NCBI GenBank assembly: GCA_028095005.1
Contig: CM051459.1
Location: 128,939,657 to 129,003,656 of the forward strand
Reading direction: 5' to 3'
DNA: 64,000 nucleotides
From: Rhynchospora pubera
Lineage: Eukaryota > Streptophyta > Magnoliopsida > Poales > Cyperaceae
Made by a program: the position numbers and the translations under genes. Numbering within the stretch: the first letter of the stretch is position 1; every line of letters starts with the position of its first letter. Shown here in pieces: positions 35,085-46,625 of this stretch. The notes under the pieces were generated by a model. That model was not told where the DNA came from. It worked only from the letters and a program-made list of their open reading frames with translations, and searched no databases.

Positions 35085-36020
35085 ATGGCGACAACCTTAA
35101 ACCGATTTGATTTGCTCGAGGATGTCGAGAGTGATGGCTCCTCATTTCTAATTACAACTATGGAGAAGAAGTTCGCCGTGAAGAACACCATTATTCCAAT
35201 GGCCATGGCATCGGTTTCTAAATTTGGTACTAAATTTGAAGAAGACCATTTAGGTGCATCCAGTGGAAAGCAGCCAAGTAGAGTCGACAACAGAGTGCAG
35301 GTGCACCCAGTGCAGGTGCACTATGCGAATGTTGGTGCCCCATATAATGCACCCGATGGACCAGACAAGAAGCATGAGTCAAATGTCCTCATACCTGGAC
35401 TCTCTGACGTCCAGATGCAGCAAATCATGGCTGTCCTAGCCAATTCCAGTAAAGGTGCATCCCACAATGCAGGTGCATCTCTGAAATGGATATTGGACAG
35501 TGGTGCATCTCATCATATGACTGGAGATTATGAATGCCTACAAGACGTTTATGATATTGTACCTTCATCAGTTGGACTTTCGAATGGGACTCAAACCGTG
35601 GCTAAACATGAGGGACAAGTAGTTCTACAAGAAAAACTCACTCTTAGAAAAGTTTTATATGTGCCCACATTGAACTGCAATCTCATCTCACTTAGTAAAC
35701 TTATATCAGATAATGATTGTTTTGTTATATTCACTAATGAGCTATGTGTCATTCAGGACCGCAATTTGAGGATGCCGATTGGAGTGGGTGAGCTAAGAGA
35801 TGGGGTCTATTATTATCGTCCATTGGGACCGAGTCAAATTTTTCATACAAGAAAGGAGACAACCTATGAATTGTGGCATCAACGAATGGGTCATCCTTCT
35901 AATAAGATAACTTGTCTTTTTCCTGGTGTTGAAGGTGGTGTTGATATGACAAATGGCGTGTGTGACATTTGCATGCGCTCCAAACAAAGTAGAATACCTT
36001 TTTTCGGTGAGTTCAAATAA
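35085..36020 (+). pseudogene. Copia polyprotein remnant: protease and GAG-pre-integrase
   Basis: 311 codons. The first 140 or so residues resemble no gag domain. The protease motif WILDSGASHHMTG is at about residues 134-146. GAG-pre-integrase features follow (LWHQRMGHPS, then CDICMRSKQSRIPF, the His-Cys region). The frame is lost at a T run near 36005 where one extra T is present; the integrase continues in the +1 frame from about 36006. The short N-terminal part carries repeated GGTGCA-type codon pairs (GA, VHP, AGAS). Confidence 0.9.
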
Positions 36021-36994
36021 ATCAGATGAACCTTTTGATATGATACATTGTGATATTTGGGGTCCTTATAGTGTTACCTCTCATTGCGGTGCACACTATT
36101 TTCTAACTATAGTTGATGATTTCACTCGTGCTGTGTGGGTATATCTGATAGCCGAAAAGAGTGAAGTTGCCAGCTTGATTAAGTCATTTTGTAAAATGGT
36201 TCAAACTCAATTTTGTAGACACGTTAAATGTGTTAGGAGTGATAATATGGTCGAGTTCAAATTTGGACTCATGTCAAAGTTTTATGCTGAAAATGGGATT
36301 TTGCACCAAACCTCGTGTGTAAGAACCCCACAACAGAATGAAAGAGTTGAAAGAAAACATAGACACATTCTTAATGTAGCAAGAGCATTGAGGTTTCAAT
36401 CGAACCTTCCACTTGAATTTTGGGGTGAGTGCATCCTTACAGCTGCATTCCTCATTAATATAACACCCACTCCATTGCTACAAAATAAAACTCCTTATGA
36501 AATGTTGTTTGGAAAACTACCATCTTATGCTGCAGTTCGCACATTTGGTTGCTTGTGTTATACTCACAAGTCTGGAATATCCAATAAATTTGATAGTAGA
36601 AGTAGAAGATGCGTGTTTGTGGGATATCCTTTTGGAAAGAAAGGCTGGCATGTTTATGATTTGGAGACAAAAGAATTTGTTGTTACACGTGATGTAGTGT
36701 TTTGTGAAAATGAGCTTCCTTTTAAACAAGTAAGGGGGAGTAAACCAAGACATGGTTCACTTGCATTGATAGGTGAACATGACTATGTAGACACAATAGA
36801 TAAGAATGCAGGTGCATCGGGTGAGAGTGCACCCGAACCTAGTGCAGGTGCATTAGGTGAGAGTGAACCCGGACTTAGTGCGAGTGCATCGGGTGAGAGT
36901 GCACCCGGTCACAGTGTAGGTGCATGGGGGGAGAATGCACCCGACTCCAGTGCAGGTGCATCAGGTCAAAATATGCCTGAACTAAGTGCAGGTG
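36006..36994 (+). pseudogene. Copia integrase remnant
   Basis: Continues the polyprotein after the frameshift. Integrase core: DIWGPY with the first Asp, TIVDDFTRAVWVYLI, then VRSDNMVEF, where the usual G of SDNGxEF is replaced by M, and TPQQNERVERKHRHI, whose N-E-R-V-E-R-K-H carries the conserved Glu. Next come GYPFGKKGWHVYD and a degenerate array of about five 15-17 residue units like GASGESAPEPSA. The reading frame is cut by a solo LTR at 36995 and resumes at 38613 in the same repeat array. Confidence 0.9.
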
Positions 36995-38612
36995 TAATCG
37001 GGTGCAAACCTAGTCAAAATAACCTTGTTTTACCTGATTTAATCTATCGTAGTAAAGCTAAAGGTCGAACCACAGGGACGGTGTTGGAATATCGATATTT
37101 TTCTTTAATTAATTAGCTAGACGAATTCAACTATTTTGGGTGTTCAAAGAATCGAAGGTGGGTTCAAATCCTAAGTCTAAAATCAAGGTCAAACTAGAAC
37201 TAAACGGGAGATAATCAGCAAATCTGAATTCTAGGGTTTGTGGTTTCAACTTAATCTGCTCAGTTCAATTCCCAAACGGTCCGTTTGATATCTCAGACGG
37301 TCCGTTTGAGCCGTGAAACTGTTTACCGCTTAGCTATTCCTAATATGTGTGTGGAATCGTATTTTAATCCTAGGTTACCAGATACTAACCATCGTTACAG
37401 TTCTAGTTTCGTAGGTTAATCTACTACTTCCCTTAAAAATCCTAAGATTTGGTCATCACCACTGGCTTAAGTTTTCTCAGTCTATCTTTCAATTCGAAGG
37501 ATATCTCACAACCATCGTTGCGAGAAAGGTTCACCTACCGGCTACTAAATCCTGGTTTCACTCATCAGCTACTACCATCCTCAAGTTGGTCAATCAATTC
37601 TTACAAAGGTATAGATTATTATTACCATACTAGACAAGACCTTAATCTAATTGGTATAATCAATTCTACCCTAGCAATCAATGATATCACATAATCAATT
37701 AAATCATGAAAGATAGAAACACATAAAGAAATAACTAAGCAAATAAACAACTAAACAAATGAGTTTACAACCATAACCCTAGAATAACAAATCAACAACT
37801 CAAAGACATCAAACAAACAAGAGAAAAATGAGAAATAAGAGAAGTTACAACCAATTGCCCTTGCTTTCCCTTGAAATTGTTGAAATCTCCTTCTAAACGA
37901 CTCGTTGCTGTCGCAAATGACCCGTCTAACGCTGCAACAATCTGGACTTGAGACTAATCTCTCAGATTTTTCTATGTCTAACCCTAAACTTTGACTTTGG
38001 ATCTAAAACACCACCTTGTATGCCCTTTGTATGGCTTTGTATGGACTTGTTTGGCCTTTTCCTTCCTTAATCTCCTCAAAGTCCTCTTAAATAGGCATTG
38101 GAATTGTTTAGAGACGCAGGAGGTTTGTTCTGGACGTGTTGGGAGTCGAAAATAACCACCCCACCAAGAATAACCACCAAATCGGACACTTTCTGCTATT
38201 TCTGGAAGGTTCCAGACGGACCGTTTGAGCCTCCAGACGGACCGACTGAAATCTGGCTGAAAATAGCAGTTTTTTCCTGCGAAAGTCAAACGGTTCGTCT
38301 GAATTTTCAGACGGTCCGTTTGGAAATTTCAGCACTGCGCACTGTTACTGTTTTGCCTATATCTCTTTCATCCGGACTCCGTTTGAGGCGATTCAAAAAC
38401 CAGCTGAAAGCTTACGAGGAGCTCTACATCATCATTGATTCATCCAGATCATGTTTTTTGTCCAAAATCTGCATTAAAGTAGGAATTATGGTAGTAACTC
38501 ATTCTTGACACAAAAACCTAATTAAAATGACCCTAATTAATCTAACTCAAGTCAAATGGTTTAGTTTGGAGTCAAAACCCTACCAAAATATGTATATAAA
38601 ATCATCTCATCA
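36995..38612 (-). mobile_element. Solo LTR of a Tat/Athila-like Ty3 element inside the Copia
   Basis: 1618 bp, minus strand, flanked by TSD AGGTG at 36990-36994 and 38613-38617. Removing it and one TSD copy restores the Copia frame (..SAGASGQDVPGHS..). Minus-strand start is TGATGAGATG. The body shares GAGCTC..TAAGCTTTC and CGGAGTCCGGATGAA with the LTRs at about 55026 and 56703, and near its end CCGTCCCTGTGGTTCGACC matches their 3' part. It carries palindromes such as AAACGGTCCGTTT at about 37276 and AGACGGTCCGTTT at about 37298 and 38310. Confidence 0.87.
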
Positions 38613-38617
38613 AGGTG

Positions 38618-39840
38618 CATCAGGTCAAGATGTACCTGGACATAGTGCACCTGCATCTGACCTGATTGGTCGTGGTCAACGATCTCGCAAGCCTCCGGCT
38701 CATCTTCAAGATTACATATGTTATACAACATTTTGTGACCCATCTAAAACTCACCCCACAACAGTCGACTCCTCAGGTAGCCTCTATCCAATAGCTCAAT
38801 ATTTGAATTATAACAAATTTTCTGTGGCACATAGGATTTTTCTAGCTGCAGTTACAGCAGGAAGAGAACCGCATCACTTTGGGGAAGCCGTAAAAGATGC
38901 CAATTGGAGAAATGCGATGCAATCAGAAATAGATGCATTGGAGCGTTATGAGACATGGACTATAGAAGATTTGTCTCCAATGAAGACTGCAATTGGATGC
39001 AAGTGGGTGTATCGTATCAAGTATCACTCAGATGGGAGCATTGAATGGTACAAGGCACGACTGGTCGTTCTTGGTGACCGCCAAGTAGAGGGAATTGATT
39101 ATACTGAAACTTTTGCTCCAGTTGCAAAGATGGTTAGTGTGAGAACCTTCTTGGCTGTAGCTATTGCAAAAGGATGGGAGTTGCATCAAATGGATGTACG
39201 TAATGCATTCTTGCATGGTGATTTGCATGAAGAGGTCTATATGCGTCTACCGCCAGGATTCAATTCTTCTCAACCTGGCAAGGTGTGCCGATTAAGGAAA
39301 TCTATTTATGGATTGCGTCAAGCTCCGCGAATGTGGTTTTCTAAGTTGAGTGCAGCCTTGCAATCCTATGGATTTGTTCAGTCAAAAGCTGATTATTCGT
39401 TGTTTTCCTACACCAAAGGTGATGTATTTCTTGCCATTCTTGTGTATGTTGATGATTTGGTTATTGCTGGGAATGATTTAGAAGCTCTCAAAAGGTTTAA
39501 AGAGTACTTGAGCAGTACCTTTCACATGAAGGACCTTGGAGCTCTTAAATATTTTCTTGGCATAGAGATAACACGCGGGTCAGAGGGTCTGTTCTTATGC
39601 CATCGCAAATATACACTTGATATTTTGGCTGAAAGTGGGTTGCTTGGTGCTAAACCTGCAGCTTTTCCTGTTGAACAAAATCATCAATTGTTGACAGCAA
39701 CGGGTCCACCTTTGGATGAACCTGAGCGGTATAGGAGAATTGTGGGACGCCTAATCTACTTGACAATCACAAGGCCTGAGTTGTGTTATTCGGTGCATGT
39801 GTTGGCTCAGTTTATGCAAGCCCCCTCCAAGCACATTATG
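38618..39840 (+). pseudogene. Copia reverse transcriptase remnant
   Basis: Reads from the GASGQ repeat (QDVPGHSAPAS) into SRKPPAHLQDY and the RVT_2 domain: AMQSEIDALERYETW, GCKWVYRIKYHSDGSIEWYK, QMDVRNAFLHGDL, KSIYGLRQAPRMWF, catalytic ILVYVDDLVIAGND and LKYFLGIEI. The domain is open to about 39830, where a frameshift after QAPSKH moves it to another frame. The motifs are intact, so the decay is recent. Confidence 0.93.
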
Positions 39841-40407
39841 ATGCCGCTATTAGAGTCTTGCGGTATTTGAAAGGCAATCCAGGGCAAGGAGTTGTGCTTC
39901 GTGCTGATAGTGACCTTCGATTGTATGCCTATTGTGACTCGGATTGGACGAGTTGTCCATTGACTAGACGCTCGTTAACCGGATACTTTGTGATGTTGGG
40001 GCGATTATCTATCTCTTGGAAAACCAAAAAGCAACACACTGTCTCTCGATCCTCGGCTGAAGCAGAATATCGCTCAATGGCAACCACTGCTTGTGAGTTG
40101 ACATGGCTCAAGTCTCTTCTTCAATTTCTTGGTGTCTCACATACACAACCCATGAAATTATTTTGTGATAGTTAAGCTGCTATTCACATTGCATCTAATC
40201 CAATTTTTCATGAGCGTACCAAACACATCGAGGTGGATTGTCATTATGTGAGAGATATTATTCGTGCTGGACACATCATTACTTCACATGTACGAACTAC
40301 AGAGCAATTGACAGACATCTTCACAAAAGCGCTTGGCAAGCGGCAATTTCATTATCTACTCAGCAAGTTGGGCATTCGAGATCTTCATGCTCCAACTTGA
40401 GGGGGAG
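39841..40407 (+). pseudogene. Copia RNase H remnant
   Basis: Continues after the frameshift: YDAAIRVLRYLKGNPGQG, YCDSDWTSCPLTRRSLTGY, SRSSAEAEYRSMA, ELTWLKSLL. A TAA at 40173-40175 replaces the usual Gln of the DSQAA motif (seen DS-stop-AA). Downstream the frame reads on (HERTKHIEVDCHYVRD, TEQLTDIFTKAL) to just before the polypurine tract. Confidence 0.92.
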
Positions 40408-40631
40408 TGTGCCAATATATATTTGTGTGTATATGTCATCTATGCAAATATGTCAAGTACATGATATTTAGGATTAGATTTGATTAGATTTTCAGAATAT
40501 TGTTTAGGATAGTTTTCTAAAATTGTATTTTGATTTGTTTCCTTTTCATTGTATCTCTCTATTGTATATTGTTTGAAGGAGAAGAAATAAAACAGAACAA
40601 CAGATTTTTATCTCAAATTTGTTATTTGTCA
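40408..40631 (+). repeat. 3' LTR of the Copia element
   Basis: 224 bp, preceded by the purine tract GAGGGGGAG and followed by TSD AATTT. Confidence 0.94.
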
Positions 40632-40871
40632 AATTTCGCTCAAAAGAGATCAAATTCGTTTATTATGATATAAAAGAATTTCTAATTAAATGAAATATCG
40701 CTTGAGAACAAAGTGTTTCTAAACAGGAACACAGCCGAAATGCGGTTCTATAACGTAACATAGTATACCTACAAGGCTACAACATAAAAGAGAACAAAAT
40801 ATAAACGAAATATGGAATCAATAATTACACGTGCATCACGTGGCCAGACATGAATGATCCATGAAAGGCAA

Positions 40872-41613
40872 TGTTTTCAATACCGTGCCGGATGTCAAAC
40901 AGGCGAAGCAAAGGTATAGAATTTTACCGGTTTATCGGTTGTACCGGTTTCAAAAACCGGATGACGTCATATAATTATCTAAAATATTAAAAAATATATT
41001 AAACACACAAACATATATATAAAGATAAAAAATGCACATAATCCCTAAACTATAATGGTGTTCAAATTAAAAGTACAATATTCTTACGTTATGGAAAGTT
41101 AAAATTTATTGCTACCTAATATGTGCCTGCCCCATGAAATGTACTTGTAATCGATTAAAGTATATACAATTCTTTTAGCTACTTCTTTACCCAAAAAAAA
41201 AAAAAAATTGAAAAGGGGAAGGGACGTACAGAAAGGAGGGTAGATGCTACTAGGCTAGAGGAACTTGAGCGAAGGGACAAGGGAGGGTAGAGGGCTAGAG
41301 GCTACAGGGGAAAAAAAGGTTAGAATGAAATTGCATCAAATATTTCTCGTCTTCTAGCGAAATTGGAAATAAAGTAAACAATTCCTTTCTTGAGAAGACA
41401 AAAGGCAGGAGGGAGCCTAGCGAAAAGGGAAATGAAGTCAGCAAATCGATGAGAGCGGAACAGCGGATACAGCGGTTTTTCCTAATTTTCTGGTTTTTGA
41501 CCGGTTTTTGACGATTTTTGACCAACGGATTTTATTGATATTACCCTACCGGATTGTGACCCGGTACCCGGTTTTACCGGAAATTTTTGGTATCCGGTAG
41601 GGTATTAAAAACA
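40872..41613. mobile_element. Possible TIR element with ACCGG-rich ends
   Basis: Left end TGTTTTCAATACCGTGCCGG is matched by the reverse complement of the right end (TGTTTTTAATACCCTACCGG), about 25 bp with 4-5 mismatches. The subterminal parts are full of ACCGG/CCGGT motifs, typical of hAT-type non-autonomous elements. No transposase ORF is seen and no clear TSD was found, so the limits are tentative. Confidence 0.5.
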
Positions 41614-42057
41614 TTATTGAAAGGAGGGGCGTATATTTAATATATTGGGGTCACGACTTGAAACTGTATTAAAATCTCTGTTTTGGATAACAAAGATAGA
41701 AATTGAACATCCTTTCAAAATTTTCGTTTTCCTATTTTCCTACGCCAAATACGACACTGAAGGTTCATTTATTTTATTAATTTTCTTTTTGTGAAAGGTC
41801 TACCTTTTAGGGGGGCAAGACCCTGTATTCAAAATCAAAACATCAAATTTTTCTTCGTGTTCCTTGTTAGACAATTATGTAGCACTGACCATTTTAATTG
41901 ACAAAGACAATGTTACATAGTATGAATTAGATTTAAGGGTTAATTAGATTTATGCCACTGTAAAAATTTAAAATTAGTAAAATGCCATCACTAAATGACA
42001 AATTAGTTTTATACCATTATGAAATAGAGCAAATTAATTTTATGCCATTGACAAATT

Positions 42058-43809
42058 TTTTTTTAGAGAGACTAGGCAGAGGCTACCCAGATAAATTAAC
42101 CAAAACAAAAAGCAAAAACAAAAAAAAAAGAAAAAGAAAAAGAAAACTGGCTCCTATGAACTAGCTACATTTCACGAAAAGTTCAGCCTCCTGTATAACC
42201 CAAAAACTGATTGCCGCAGTTGACCTCCTGGCATTTCTAAAATGTTTGTTATTCCTTTCTAGCCATAACCCCCAGAGCACAGTTGTCGCCATTGTTGCAG
42301 AAAGGAAAGGTGTATTTTTGGAACAAACGAAATCCAAAATGTTGACAACAGTCAGAGAATTTAAACCATTGATATTTGCTTTGATCCAAACATCTCTTGC
42401 AAAACGGCAATCACAGAATAAGTGCTGTGAATCTTCTATCAAAGTCTCTTGACAGAGTTGGCAAAGGGGTTGAAAAGAAATGTTCCTTCTAAGCAATTGA
42501 TCTTGCGTTAGAATTCTTCCTTGAGCAACAAATACAGGAACATCTTGAGAGATGGAGGGCATTTTAATTTCCAGATTTTGAAGTAAGGAAAATTCACCTT
42601 TCCTACAGTTGAAAGCATTCTATACACAGAATTAGCAGAATATTCTCCATCAGAATTCCACTTCCAAAGCTTTGTATCAGTTCCCTGCACAGTCTCACTC
42701 GCAAGAGGCATAGTTGAGGCTGCGTTGAGCAGCTTGCATTGAAAATCCGTCAAGGGAGCAGGGAAGTACCTATACCTGTCCTGTACAGCCTGCCTGAGAG
42801 TCAGTTTTTTATTTATGATCCGTCCATCTCCTTGTTCAAAACCAAGAAGGATTTGATCGTGATCCCCCCATTTATCGTACCAAAATAAAGTAATGGAACC
42901 ATTGTGAACTCGCATAAAGGTTGAAAGCTGAAAAAGATACCTTAGAGAATGTAGCTGCTTCCAGAAAAAAGAACCCTTCTTTGCCCATACCAATGGGGGC
43001 AAACTGCTGTTAGACTGTGCATACAAACTCCTAGTCACATTAGTCCACATAGATAAAGGGAATCTTTGAAGTCTCCATAGCCATCTTAACAGTAAAGCCT
43101 GATTATGCAACCTCAAATCAACCAATCCAATACCCCCATGAGATTTAGGTAGGCACAATTTGTCCCAGGAAACCAGATGAACTGAATTAGACCCTGTAGT
43201 ATCCTTTTGCCAAATGAAATTGCGTCTAACTTTATCAATTTCCTTAATTACCCAAGTAGGTAGAGAGAAAACAGACATAAAAAAGATCGACAGTGCTGAC
43301 AAGACAGATGTAGTTAAAACAACTCTTCCAGCTCTAGAGATGAAGCCTCTTTGCCAAGATTGGAGCCGATTCCTGATCTTATCAATCAACAACTGAAAGC
43401 ACAGTCTATCTGGTCTCTTATGAGTTAGAGGCAAGCCAAGATACTTGATGGGTAAAGAAGCAATGCTACAAGTCAGTATCTGTTGAATTTGGAGGACAGA
43501 TTCATCTGGAATGTTGAAGGGGACGAAAGAAGTTTTGTTCCAATTAATTTTGATACCTGAAGCAAAGCAAAACGACTTGAGTGTAACCATCAAGGATTGA
43601 ACTGCATGACCCCTTACAGTAGAGAATACCAAGGTATCATCCGCATACTGTAAAACAATGTAAGGATCAGTAAGCTTGCTAGAGATGCTGAAAGGAATTG
43701 ACGTTGCAACCGCATTGACCATTTTGGTAAGTACATCTGCAGCAATTATAAACAAGGAGGGAGAGAGCGGGTCCCCCTGACGCAGACCCCTTTTGTGAGT
43801 GAAACTCGG
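42058..43809 (-). mobile_element. 5'-truncated LINE retrotransposon
   Basis: Minus-strand insert flanked by a perfect 16-bp duplication ATGCCATTGACAAATT at 42042-42057 and 43810-43825. Its 3' end on the minus strand is ..CTAGTCTCTCT followed by an A run. It holds only the C-terminal half of ORF2, starting inside the RT domain. This is the usual outcome of incomplete target-primed reverse transcription. Confidence 0.94.
42161..43809 (-). pseudogene. LINE ORF2 fragment: reverse transcriptase C-terminal part and zf-RVT
   Basis: Begins within the RT domain (FTHKRGLRQGDPLSPSLFII) without a start codon. The catalytic motif is LQYADDTLVFS, followed by ASGIKINWNKT, LPIKYLGLPL, and the thumb/C-terminal region (SWDKLCLPKSHGGIGLVDLR). 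The frame breaks near 42530 at CCTGTATTTGTTGCTCAAGG, where a one-base deletion splits FLYL from VAQGRILTQDQL. It then continues into the zinc-binding zf-RVT region (CQLCQETLIEDSQHLFCDC) to 42161. Confidence 0.93.
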
Positions 43810-44574
43810 ATGCCATTGACAAATTGATTTGCCAATTTTACCCTTTTAAATATGCCACTTTCAAAATTTAAAATTGGAAAAATATCATCACTATATGACA
43901 AATTAGTTTTATACAACTACCAATTAATTAAAATGAGTGATGCGCCATTGTAAAAATAAAAAAAATTTAGATCTATGCCACCAGTGCATTCAATAATGGC
44001 ATAAAATAAAATTTTATCTTATTAACAATAAAAATGCGGTAAAATTAAATTTTATCCATCTTAACTTATATCATTAACTTGTATAATTGATGAGAAATAA
44101 AATATTAGGCAAATAGCTGAGATGTTGCAATAAACTTGTAAAAATCAAAATACATAATAAAAAAATACCGACTCGTATGGTTACTTAATCATGGGTTAAT
44201 TAATCAAAATTTCCAAAATACATACTAAGAACGGTTTCAAAATTAAAAAAATAAGAAAAAAAGTTTGGAGATTTGCGTAGAATATTCTAGGTATTTTACT
44301 GTGCAAATCTCCAAACATTTGTTAGCTGATATACAAAATACATACTAAGTTTGGAGATAGGCTTTGCACACAGATTTATTAACAAGGGTAATTTGGAATT
44401 TTTTAAAAATTTTGAGAGCATGATGGTATTTTTGGAATTAAATCATTTTTGAAATGAAATAATGACATAATTCTAATTTACATAATTTGATGATGGCATA
44501 AATCTAATTTGTAATTTAACAATGGCATATTTCTAATTAGCTAATTTTCATAGTGGCATAAAACCAATTAATCC

Positions 44575-45175
44575 ATTTAAGTATGTATCTCCGATAGAAA
44601 ATTCCTGCAAGGAGGTTTTAAAGATGTTTCAAATTAGAATGTCGGTGCCAAGAAAAAAGCTAGAATTCTGGTGGAAATTTTCTAATTTGAAGCTTGTATA
44701 TTTACATCGCTGTAAATTAGAAAATTAGAACTCTCTGCATCGAAACGTTAAATTAGAATGTATATATATACTGGACCAACACAAATTTTTAGTATGTTTT
44801 CCATTCTTATCTATACTGGAAATCAATCATGTTTTAGAATTCCTTAGCAGCCATGTACTTTCCATGTTTAGTATATCTTCGTTTTTTTTTCCCTCTAGGA
44901 CCTGACAACTATTTTTATTTTATTCCTTTCTTTATTATTTTTTGTGAATGCTTTACTGGCACACAAGCAATTTGGCCCACCAATCAAAGTTTACTATTTT
45001 TCTTTAGTTGGAGCAAAGTGTGTTTCACGCTTCAGTGGCTGATACCTTAGTTTTCCTGACCAGTTCTCCGTCAATACAATAAATAAATTTTGAACAATGT
45101 GAATCACGCTTGGCCACGTCTGTTGCAAAGGAAGTAATAGAATTCTAACGATTAAGCGGGTCCCACGTTACAAAC
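44575..45175. other. AT-rich spacer
   Basis: No gene or element recognised. A loose repeat of TTAGAAAATT / AAATTAGAATGT occurs near 44630-44760. Confidence 0.4.
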
Positions 45176-45870
45176 TGTTGGTGCAACATCAAATAAACAA
45201 ATTCGGATAGCATAAAAATAAATAAAATAAGTAATTAAAACAGTTTTACCCGAATCGCGTTAGGCGTTGTCCTTAAGCGTATTCCGTCTCAACATGCAAG
45301 AGGAACCGCAACCAAGATAAGACGGGTAAGTGTCACTTCTTAGGGCACGACCGGAGAAGTGACTGATGAGAGATCTCCACAATATCCAGCAGAATCAATT
45401 GGAATAACATTCAAATCAAATTGGAAATTACTATGAGGAATATCAATGTGTAGAATAGAAATTTGATCAAGTTTATTTTTCTGTCTCAATTGCTCTATGA
45501 TCAAATTGTATATTCGGTATTTCTAGTGTCATCCAAATGAACGGTTTATATAGAATAAAATATCAATGACCTCTTGTATTGCAATGGTAACCGTCCAAAA
45601 TAAATCACAAATTTAATTCCTGTTGGTATTATAACAAGATAGTAGTGGGGATAATGGATTTAATTGAGCCTTCATTTCTCAACGGAAAAATCAATAATAA
45701 TATAAAAGCATTGATGAAATCAAATATTTTAACTGATAAACAACGGAAAAAGGAAATTAAATTTTAGAAGAATCAACATTTAATTCCGTGTGAGGAAGTG
45801 ACAGATAAATTTATTTTACAAATAATTTATCAAGTGAAAATTTTGAGTTTTTCTATTCTATATTTCAACA
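45176..45870 (-). repeat. 3' LTR of the second LARD-like element
   Basis: Plus-strand ends TGTTGGTGCAAC and TATTTCAACA, giving TGTTGAAATA..GCACCAACA on the minus strand. Confidence 0.9.
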
Positions 45871-46189
45871 ATCCCCCACAAAACTCAAAATTTATAAACA
45901 TCAAAATATGAGATATGAAAACTGATTAGGGATTTCATTAGAGCAAAATGATCACTTTCAAATATATTTAGATATATAATAAAGCAAATTGAGAATTTTA
46001 TTGAAACAAACGATCACTTTCAAATTAAGAAAATTGGATAAATTTAGGAATTTGGAACAAGTAAATGGTGAATAACAAATTGCTGGATATTTATATTCAC
46101 ATCATGAAGTAGTTTTCAAACCTTGAACTTCACTTAGTATAGGTGCATCAAATTTGGAGGAGACAGAGAGAACTTATGTCTTGAACTCG

Positions 46190-46625
46190 TTCCTTGGACC
46201 CAAATTCTACGACACCATACACATAATACGGAGAAAAATCATCGCGGGGTGCGCATTAATGGCCATACGCATGTACCTTGGATTTTTCATGAGAGTCTTA
46301 AGGGCTTACCCATGCCCCGCACCGCGGCCGTATACAGACACTCTCATATAGGTGAGTCCCTGCCAAGGATGTGTGTAGATGCACGTCCCACGGAAATTAC
46401 CGCTTTGGTCCTCATTAAGAGCTAATATGCTCAACCTTACATCTACATAGAGCACACTCACCATAGGGATGGGGTTGGAGTCTATGCTCCTAAAAAGTGT
46501 GTACTCTTCGACCACTTGTCGGATTGTTATTACCCATTGAATCTCTTTCCAGGGGTCTGCCTTTCGGAGATTGGGTTGCCCCCGCAAGTGGCCCTTTAGG
46601 GCTAATACCCATCCCCCTCGATGAA
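46190..46625. other. GC-richer block inside the LARD-like internal region
   Basis: This stretch of about 430 bp (GCGGGGTGCGC near 46237, CCCCGCACCGCGGCCG near 46315, CCCCCTCG near 46613) stands out from the AT-rich rest of the element. It has no long ORF with a recognisable product; ORFs of 65 and 93 codons on opposite strands look incidental. It may be a conserved RNA region needed in trans, such as a packaging signal, which is inference only. Confidence 0.5.

Larger units (their letters stand above)
34833..40631 (+). mobile_element. Ty1/Copia LTR retrotransposon, degenerate and gag-less
   Basis: LTRs of 224 bp (34833-35056 and 40408-40631) with TSD AATTT on both sides (34828-34832, 40632-40636). 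The LTRs differ at three positions seen, about 1.3%. PBS TGGTATCAAAGAGCC is at 35057-35071 and PPT GAGGGGGAG at 40399-40407. Internal order is protease, integrase, RT, RNase H, the Copia order. No gag domain or CCHC zinc knuckle is found between the PBS and the protease motif. The coding region has a one-base frameshift near 36005, a frameshift near 39830 and a stop at 40173-40175, and is split by a solo LTR at 36995-38612. Confidence 0.96.
41937..44574. mobile_element. Non-autonomous TIR element with long inverted ends
   Basis: The left end (GGGTTAATTAGATTTATGCC) and the reverse complement of the right end (GGATTAATTGGTTTTATGCC) match, and similarity continues for over 100 bp. Both ends contain repeated ATGCCAT..ACAAATTAG blocks. 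ATTTAA flanks both sides (41931-41936, 44575-44580) and may be the TSD. The element encodes nothing itself; the LINE at 42058-43809 inserted into it later. Without the LINE it is about 870 bp. Superfamily uncertain (Mutator-like or hAT-like). Confidence 0.72.

Noticed and set aside
35085..40175. Copia ORFs as functional host genes
   Set aside because: They are fragments of one polyprotein bounded by LTRs and broken by frameshifts, a stop and an inserted LTR.
46154..46587. ORFs of 65 and 93 aa in the second LARD-like element as genes
   Set aside because: They overlap on opposite strands, match no domain and owe their length to the GC-rich block.
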